The notes beneath the pieces were generated by a model. That model made no database searches. It was not told the origin of the DNA and saw only the letters and a program-made list of their open reading frames with translations. Source: JBEBGV01 sp040081265 (GTDB lineage Bacteria > Acidobacteriota > Vicinamibacteria > Vicinamibacterales > UBA2999). From it: a DNA stretch of 64,000 bases. Each line of letters begins with the position of its first letter. Position 1 is the first letter of the stretch. Of the stretch, positions 59,357-64,000 are shown in pieces. The position numbers were made by a program, and so were the translations under genes. Location of the stretch: NCBI GenBank assembly GCA_040081265.1, contig JBEBGV010000009.1, positions 30,878 to 94,877 on the forward strand. Direction: 5' to 3'.

Positions 59357-60265
59357 CTATCGGTCGAGGGTGATGACCACCGGTCGGGTCAGACGGACAG
59401 TGACAGGCGTACCCGCCGCGAGCGTAGCCGCGTTGCGTCCCCCCGCCAGGACGGCCGCGGTGCCGGCCCCGGCTCCGGCTGTGCTTCCGATAATTGCGCC
59501 CTTCCCACCGCCAAATATTCCGCCGATGATTGCGCCGCCGATCGCCCCCCCGCCAATCTTGGCGGCGCTCTCTCGTGACGGCGAATCGCCGTCGCGGAAC
59601 ACGACATCGGTCGAGATCGGCACCCGCGAACCATCGGCCAGCAGGAGCGATGTGAAGCGCACGCCAAGTCGTGCGCGCTCCCGTAACCGTCCACCCTGCT
59701 CGACAAACGTGACCTCACCAGACGCGCGTGTACCCGAGGGAATTGCCACGCGGTCGGCGACTCGCACGTCTCGCGTCACGTGGGCCACCACCTGGTCTTC
59801 AACGCGGGCCGTTTCGCTCGAGACGGTCGTGTCGACCTGCAGCCCGAGCACGACATCACTCGCCACCTCGACCTCCTCGAACTGGGGCTCTGCGGCCGCA
59901 GTGTCGGTGTGCTCGATCGCGCGAGAGGTCTCGGGCTCGCGTGCCTCGGTGGGCGCAGGCTCAACCGCTGCCGCCTGGGCCGGCGTCGATTCGGGAGCGG
60001 ACGGCATGACGGCACTGGGCAGAGCCGGTGGCACCGGCCTGACGGTGCTCCTGGAGGTTGGTGCCGGGGCGGCCTTCGGGGGTGCAAGGAGTGCTGGCGA
60101 TGCCTCGACCGTCAGACCGGCGACCTCTGATGAAGGCACAGGCGCTGCTGCCATTGTCACCGTGGCCGGGTCAAGGCTGCTGCGGTTGGCCAGCCACGCC
60201 CCGCCTGCACCCGCAGCTCCGCACAGGACCACCAGGGCCGCAATTCCCGATCGAGTGATGACCAT
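59357..60265 (-). CDS. Glycine-zipper membrane/envelope protein
   Basis: A 302-residue protein. An N-terminal hydrophobic anchor (about 5-27) is followed by a long Pro/Ala-rich stretch (about 40-115). A beta domain has VDTTVSSETARVEDQVVAHVTRDV and PSGTRASGEVTFVEQGGRL, then a glycine zipper (about 236-275, IGGGAIGGAIIGGIFGGG). Similar Gly-zipper proteins associate with membranes. The beta part may be a small envelope-stress or efflux-related domain; I cannot name it. The ATG follows a GGAG ribosome site. Confidence 0.68.
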   Translation of the reverse strand: MVITRSGIAALVVLCGAAGAGGAWLANRSSLDPATVTMAAAPVPSSEVAGLTVEASPALLAPPKAAPAPTSRSTVRPVPPALPSAVMPSAPESTPAQAAAVEPAPTEAREPETSRAIEHTDTAAAEPQFEEVEVASDVVLGLQVDTTVSSETARVEDQVVAHVTRDVRVADRVAIPSGTRASGEVTFVEQGGRLRERARLGVRFTSLLLADGSRVPISTDVVFRDGDSPSRESAAKIGGGAIGGAIIGGIFGGGKGAIIGSTAGAGAGTAAVLAGGRNAATLAAGTPVTVRLTRPVVITLDR

Positions 60266-60341
60266 TTGCCAGACTCCTCGATGCACGACTTGAGCAAGGG
60301 GCGTGCCCGGGTGCGCCCGGCAAACTTGGGCAAGTATCAGC

Positions 60342-60360
60342 GGCCGAGCGCTCCTCGGCC
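60342..60360. repeat. Inverted repeat between LOG gene and glycine-zipper gene
   Basis: GGCCGAG and CTCGGCC form a 7-bp stem with a CGCTC loop, 33 bases past the LOG stop. Without a T-tract its role as terminator is uncertain. Confidence 0.35.
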
Positions 60361-60393
60361 CGGATACCGTCCTCTGGCAAGGCCAGTGGGTCC

Positions 60394-60984
60394 TTACGCT
60401 TCAGCCGCCGTGCGTATCCACTTTCCCTCGGCCGGGGGCGGGGGTTGGGCCAGGGCGTCGAGGAGAGTCTCCGGGTCGGTCGCCGCATCGAGAAGCCGGC
60501 GGTTGGCGGGTTTGAGGAAACCGGCGGCCACCGACTGGTCGAGCAGGGCCAGGAGGGGGTCGTAGAACCCCGCGACATTCAGGAGCCCGCATCGTTTGGC
60601 ATGCAGGCCCAACTGGGTCCACGTCAGCGCCTCGAAGAGTTCTTCGAAAGTGCCGAAGCCTCCGGGGAGGGCGATGAACGCATCGGCCAGTGAGGCCATC
60701 ACCGCCTTGCGTTCGTGCATCGAGGGGACCACACGCAGATCAGGAAGTCCGAGGTGTGCAACCTCGCGCGCCACAAGGGCATCGGGGATCACGCCGATGA
60801 CATGGCCGCCACCCTTGAGAACCGTGTCAGCCACGATTCCCATGAGGCCCACGCACCCGCCGCCGAACACCAGGTCAATGCGTCGCGACACCAGCGTTGT
60901 CGCCAGGCGCTCGGCTGCCTCGCGATAGACCGGCGACTCTCCCGAACTCGAGCCGCAGAAGACGCAGACGCGTCCCAGACCCAT
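60394..60984 (-). CDS. LOG family protein (TIGR00730, cytokinin-riboside phosphoribohydrolase-like)
   Basis: A 196-residue Rossmann protein. RVCVFCGSSSG opens the protein and the LOG signature PGGFGTFEELFEALTW is near 107. In plants and some bacteria such enzymes cleave nucleoside monophosphates such as N6-modified AMP into base and ribose phosphate. Many bacterial LOGs are annotated as lysine decarboxylase by mistake. The start is ten bases after the response-regulator stop on the same strand. The native substrate is unknown. Confidence 0.9.
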   Translation of the reverse strand: MGLGRVCVFCGSSSGESPVYREAAERLATTLVSRRIDLVFGGGCVGLMGIVADTVLKGGGHVIGVIPDALVAREVAHLGLPDLRVVPSMHERKAVMASLADAFIALPGGFGTFEELFEALTWTQLGLHAKRCGLLNVAGFYDPLLALLDQSVAAGFLKPANRRLLDAATDPETLLDALAQPPPPAEGKWIRTAAEA

Positions 60985-60993
60985 TGGGCAAGT

Positions 60994-61677
60994 CTACGCG
61001 ACGAACTTATATCCCAGGCCGTGGACCGTAATGATGAACTGCGGATGGCGGGGGTTGTCTTCGAGCTTCTGTCGCAGCCAGGCGACGTGGACATCGACCG
61101 TGCGGGAGGAGGGCATCGAGTTGTAGCCCCAGACCTCGTTGAGAAGCTCGTCGCGCGAGAGGGTTGCGCCGCGATGCTCGACGAAGTAGCGCAGGAGCTT
61201 GAATTCACGAGCCGACAGGTCCAGTCGCTTGCCCGCCTTGGCGACCTCTGCCTTGCGGAAGTCCACGCTCACGTCACCAAACTGCGCGCTCTCCGCGACG
61301 TGCGACGTTGGTACGCGCCGGAGAATGGCTTCGATGCGTGCCAGCAGCTCGACCATTTCGAAAGGCTTGACCAGGTAGTCGTCGGCTCCGAGCTTCAGGC
61401 CAACGACACGATCGACGACCTGACCACGGGCGGTGAGCATCAGCACCGGAGTCTGCACGCCCTGCTGCCGGAGGGTACGGCAGATATCGAAACCATTGCC
61501 GCCGGGCAGCATCACGTCCATCAGGATCGCGTCGAATGGTCCCGCTGACGCCGCTTCGAGTCCGGTTTTGGCATCGACGGCGCTCTCGACTTCGTAGCCC
61601 TCCGCGGCCAGACGGTCCGTCAGCGTCATCACGAGGCCGGGCTCGTCTTCGACGAGCAGCAGTCGTCTCTTGCTCAT
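60994..61677 (-). CDS. OmpR-family two-component response regulator
   Basis: A 227-residue regulator. The receiver domain has the acidic pair E10/D11, phospho-acceptor D54 in ILMDVMLP, and K in LVKPFEMVELL. The DNA-binding domain (about 130-227) is an OmpR/PhoB winged helix with LSAREFKLLRYFVEHRGATLSRDELLNEVWG and TVDVHVAWLRQKLE. Its histidine kinase is encoded just upstream with two bases between. It likely regulates the divergent gene at 63600 or its own operon. Confidence 0.94.
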   Translation of the reverse strand: MSKRRLLLVEDEPGLVMTLTDRLAAEGYEVESAVDAKTGLEAASAGPFDAILMDVMLPGGNGFDICRTLRQQGVQTPVLMLTARGQVVDRVVGLKLGADDYLVKPFEMVELLARIEAILRRVPTSHVAESAQFGDVSVDFRKAEVAKAGKRLDLSAREFKLLRYFVEHRGATLSRDELLNEVWGYNSMPSSRTVDVHVAWLRQKLEDNPRHPQFIITVHGLGYKFVA

Positions 61678-61679
61678 GG

Positions 61680-63488
61680 CTACGAGTGTGCCTCAGCACT
61701 ACGGGTGCCCACCATCGAGGCGGAAACCGCCGGCATCTCGGGAGCTGCCGGCAGGTGTATGGTGAACGCCGTCCCGGCACCCTGTCGAGTTGAAACTGTC
61801 ACTCGACCTCCGTGCGCTTCGACAATCCGTTTCACGATCGAGAGACCGAGCCCGTTGCCCTGAATCTGGGCAGAGGTGGCGTCCACACCGCGATAAAACG
61901 GTTCGAACAGATGTGGCAGATCCTTGTGTGGGATTCCAGGGCCGTGGTCCTCGACCGACACGCGGACCTCTGGTCCACGCGGTCCCTTGGCCTGGACGGC
62001 GCTGACCGCCAGCCATCGCGCGCTGCCGCCGTATTTCACCCCGTTGGTCAGCAGATTCTGGATGGCCGACGTCAGGGCCGAGGGATCGCCCATCACGAGC
62101 GGCAGGTCAGGCGCCAGGTTCTTCTCGACCGTGATCCCCGACGCTGCGAGAAGCGGCGCGGTGGCCTGCAGAGCGGCTTCGACGACCGACAGCGGCTCGA
62201 GTGGTGTCGTTGATGAGATCACTCGGCCCGCCTCGATGCCCGCGTACTGCAGGACGCGCTCGACCATGTCGCCGAGCCGGCGCGCCTCAATGCCGATGGT
62301 GTCACCGTAACGTTTGACGCGATCGGGCGAGGCCACCACGCCCTGGGCAAGATTCTCCGAGGCCGACCGGATCACCGCAATCGGGGTGCGGAGTTCGTGC
62401 GAGACGCCTGCCACGAACTCCATCTGCTGCCGGGCCAGGCGTTCCGCACGCCGGGACGACGTGGTCAGCAGGAGGACAGTGACCGAGAGCAGGGCCAGGA
62501 TGCCCGAACTGATGCCGAGGTTCCGGCGGCGTGTGGCCGCCACCGCGGCCTCGAGCGAGCCGCTCTCGTGCTGAGCGAGCAGCGTCCAGCGTCCTGGATC
62601 GCGCGGGTCCCCGAAGCCCCGTGGCCCATCACCGGCGCGGAAGATGTTCACAAAGAGCCCGCGATTGTCTCCGCCTCGCCCGCCGCCACGGTTGAACAGG
62701 CCCCGGCCGGTCACTCCAAACAGCGGTTCCACCGCGTCAGCCTTCGATGCCTCCATTGGCGATTCGTCGTCTGAACGATAGATGACCCGCGAGGGGTCGG
62801 CTACCGAGACCACCGTCACGCGGTAGCCGCGATCGCCATCCAACCCGAAGTATCGCTGCGAAAGTTCGGCCAGCAACTGCGTCTGGATGAACGGCATGTC
62901 CAGATGGACCACCGTGAAGCCCCACGTCGGGCGGTTCTGATCTGGCGGTGTTCCGGGTACCGCTGGTTGGGGACGCAATGGCGCGATGGCGAGCGCCTCG
63001 TCGTTGAGAACCAGCGGCGGGCGACCGAAGCCATTGGCGCTGGCGAACGTCTTGCGGTCGGCATCGATCGCCTCACGCCACGGGTCGAGGACGGCTGGCC
63101 AGTCACTGCCCTCGAGTGCACGCTCGGTGGTGTTCCAGCGTCGTACCCGAACCTTGCCGCCCTCATCGTCGAGCAGATAGACGCCGGCGACCACCTGCGG
63201 GTGAGCAGCTGTCGCGGCCCAGGCTTCATATCGATCGGCGTAACGCTCCGAGGAGCCCTCGCGCGCGGTCGCCGCACTGATCTGGAGGTTGGTCACCGCG
63301 CGGAAGATCTCTCCGTCGAGCGCTTCGTGGAACTGCAGTGCGGCGTTTCGGAGATGCGTCTGCATCCGCTCGCGCTCGGCCTCGCTGACCTGTCCGACCC
63401 ATCGGTACTGGAGCAGCGCCAGCGTGGGAAGGAGCACCACCAGGGCGGCGGTGAGGATGGTGAGCGGGGAAGGTCGTGGGATCTTCAC
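61680..63488 (-). CDS. Membrane sensor histidine kinase
   Basis: A 602-residue kinase. One N-terminal span (about 10-28) and another near 325-343 enclose a large periplasmic sensor region of about 295 residues. No named sensor domain is recognised; it has a Gly/Arg-rich loop (NRGGGRGGDNRG). The cytoplasmic part has the H-box VSHELRTPI near 364, N-box NLLTNGVKYGG, G1 DHGPGIP and G2 GNGLGLSIV. It phosphorylates the response regulator encoded next. The signal is unknown. It is divergent from a truncated secreted protein gene. Confidence 0.93.
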   Translation of the reverse strand: MKIPRPSPLTILTAALVVLLPTLALLQYRWVGQVSEAERERMQTHLRNAALQFHEALDGEIFRAVTNLQISAATAREGSSERYADRYEAWAATAAHPQVVAGVYLLDDEGGKVRVRRWNTTERALEGSDWPAVLDPWREAIDADRKTFASANGFGRPPLVLNDEALAIAPLRPQPAVPGTPPDQNRPTWGFTVVHLDMPFIQTQLLAELSQRYFGLDGDRGYRVTVVSVADPSRVIYRSDDESPMEASKADAVEPLFGVTGRGLFNRGGGRGGDNRGLFVNIFRAGDGPRGFGDPRDPGRWTLLAQHESGSLEAAVAATRRRNLGISSGILALLSVTVLLLTTSSRRAERLARQQMEFVAGVSHELRTPIAVIRSASENLAQGVVASPDRVKRYGDTIGIEARRLGDMVERVLQYAGIEAGRVISSTTPLEPLSVVEAALQATAPLLAASGITVEKNLAPDLPLVMGDPSALTSAIQNLLTNGVKYGGSARWLAVSAVQAKGPRGPEVRVSVEDHGPGIPHKDLPHLFEPFYRGVDATSAQIQGNGLGLSIVKRIVEAHGGRVTVSTRQGAGTAFTIHLPAAPEMPAVSASMVGTRSAEAHS

Positions 63489-63526
63489 GAGGCGAAGTCT
63501 AGCACGTAGAAATGTCCGTAAGATAC

Positions 63527-63545
63527 TGTAAATAAAGCTTTTACA
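63527..63545. promoter_or_regulatory. Inverted repeat in the divergent kinase/secreted-protein promoter region
   Basis: TGTAAA and TTTACA are separated by seven bases in a notably AT-rich 111-base gap. Two TTAAC copies at 63549 and 63570 lie 21 bases apart beside it. Operator sites for the adjacent OmpR-type regulator are possible. Confidence 0.4.
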
Positions 63546-63599
63546 TTCTTAACAAAGTTTTGCGTCGTGTTAACCACTGGCCCCGTCCAGAGGGCCAGA

Positions 63600-64000
63600 A
63601 TGGTCAGCATGTTCAAGCACGCCTGTTCCCTGTCCGTCCTTCTGCTCCTCCTGTCACCGGCGTGGGGTCATGCTCAGGAGGGAGTCCTCACGGGTGATGC
63701 GGCCAAAGGCGCCTCCGTGCTCGCCGAGGCCCGCACCGCGCTCGGGGGCGACAAGCTGGCGGCTGTCAAAGCGCTGCAGATGAAAGGGAGTTTCAAGCGG
63801 ACAGCCGGTAACAACCAGCTTGAAGGGGACCTTGAGATCACCCTGCAGCTGCCCGACAAGATGAAGCGGGTCGAAGACACGAGCGCCCCCGGCGGCGGCC
63901 CCGCCCTCGTCAGCACGCAGGTTCTCAACGGGAATGAGGTCTGGGACGAGAACACTGGTCGGGGCGGTGGGGCTGGTGGCTTTGGTGGATTTGGCGGGGG
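63600..64000 (+). CDS. Secreted protein, N-terminal part (3' partial)
   Basis: A frame without stops from ATG 63600 to the window edge (133 residues visible). ATG 63609 is an alternative start. It has a signal peptide (HACSLSVLLLLLSPAWGHAQE) followed by a domain with LAEARTALGGDKLAAVKALQMKGSFKR, LEGDLEITLQLPDKMKRVED and TQVLNGNEVW, then a Gly/Phe-rich stretch at the edge. The pattern resembles outer-membrane lipoprotein-sorting/LolA-like beta proteins. It is divergent from the sensor kinase, so it may be a target of that two-component system. The rest of the gene lies outside. Confidence 0.72.
   Translation, partial: MVSMFKHACSLSVLLLLLSPAWGHAQEGVLTGDAAKGASVLAEARTALGGDKLAAVKALQMKGSFKRTAGNNQLEGDLEITLQLPDKMKRVEDTSAPGGGPALVSTQVLNGNEVWDENTGRGGGAGGFGGFGG

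Overview
The window is high-GC, gene-dense DNA with about 60 protein genes, no intergenic gap above about 150 bases and many GTG/TTG starts and 1-4 base gene overlaps. The gene families suggest a soil Acidobacteriota, most likely class Vicinamibacteria. They include serine/threonine kinases fused to TPR repeats next to a TIGR02999-type sigma factor, a TonB receptor with an N-terminal carboxypeptidase-regulatory domain, DUF1501/DUF1800/DUF4331 proteins, M61 and M16 peptidases, a penicillin acylase and RskA-type anti-sigma control. This assignment is inference from gene content. I recognised no rRNA, tRNA, insertion sequence, phage or CRISPR array.

Layout. 1-7.7 kb: signalling block (two tandem kinase-TPR genes, sigma factor, STAS protein, FHA-GAF-SpoIIE phosphatase), a PLP dehydratase and a 57-residue membrane protein. 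7.8-11.4 kb (minus): an MBOAT / AlgJ-like / M23 lipoprotein operon, probably for envelope polymer O-acylation and wall turnover. 11.4-17.4 kb: ferrochelatase and two M61 peptidases around a glycolate-oxidase-type flavoprotein. 17.4-21.3 kb: a tightly overlapped operon of ArgH-like lyase, tiny membrane protein, sodium:solute symporter, second tiny membrane protein and asparaginase-like protein. 21.3-28.8 kb: M16 peptidase pair, purEK, Dps and penicillin acylase. 28.8-36.4 kb: methyltransferase, FAD oxidoreductase, TonB receptor, nagB, a frameshifted secreted protein and a metallo-beta-lactamase-fold protein with EF hands. 36.4-38.4 kb (minus): VOC protein, ECF sigma, RskA anti-sigma. 38.5-43.9 kb: DUF1800-DUF1501-DUF4331-TPR. 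43.9-48.2 kb (minus): AAA ATPase, MFS transporter, epimerase-like protein, phosphotransferase. 48.3-54.7 kb (minus): histidine operon hisIGDCBHFA. 54.8-57.5 kb: modABC and a lipoprotein. 57.5-63.5 kb (minus): metK, small phosphatase, glycine-zipper protein, LOG protein and a two-component system; a truncated secreted-protein gene runs off the right edge.

The most notable unlisted signals are regulatory or very small. The his operon is preceded by a complete transcription attenuator: a 28-codon leader peptide with eight His codons, an alternative-pairing segment and an intrinsic terminator. The AAA ATPase gene is preceded by three abutting 21-bp iterons ending six bases before its start codon. 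Two peptides of about 30 residues, each a single membrane span, are linked by 4-base or 1-base overlaps to the symporter operon. Several -10-like elements lie only 7-9 bases from start codons, which suggests leaderless transcripts.
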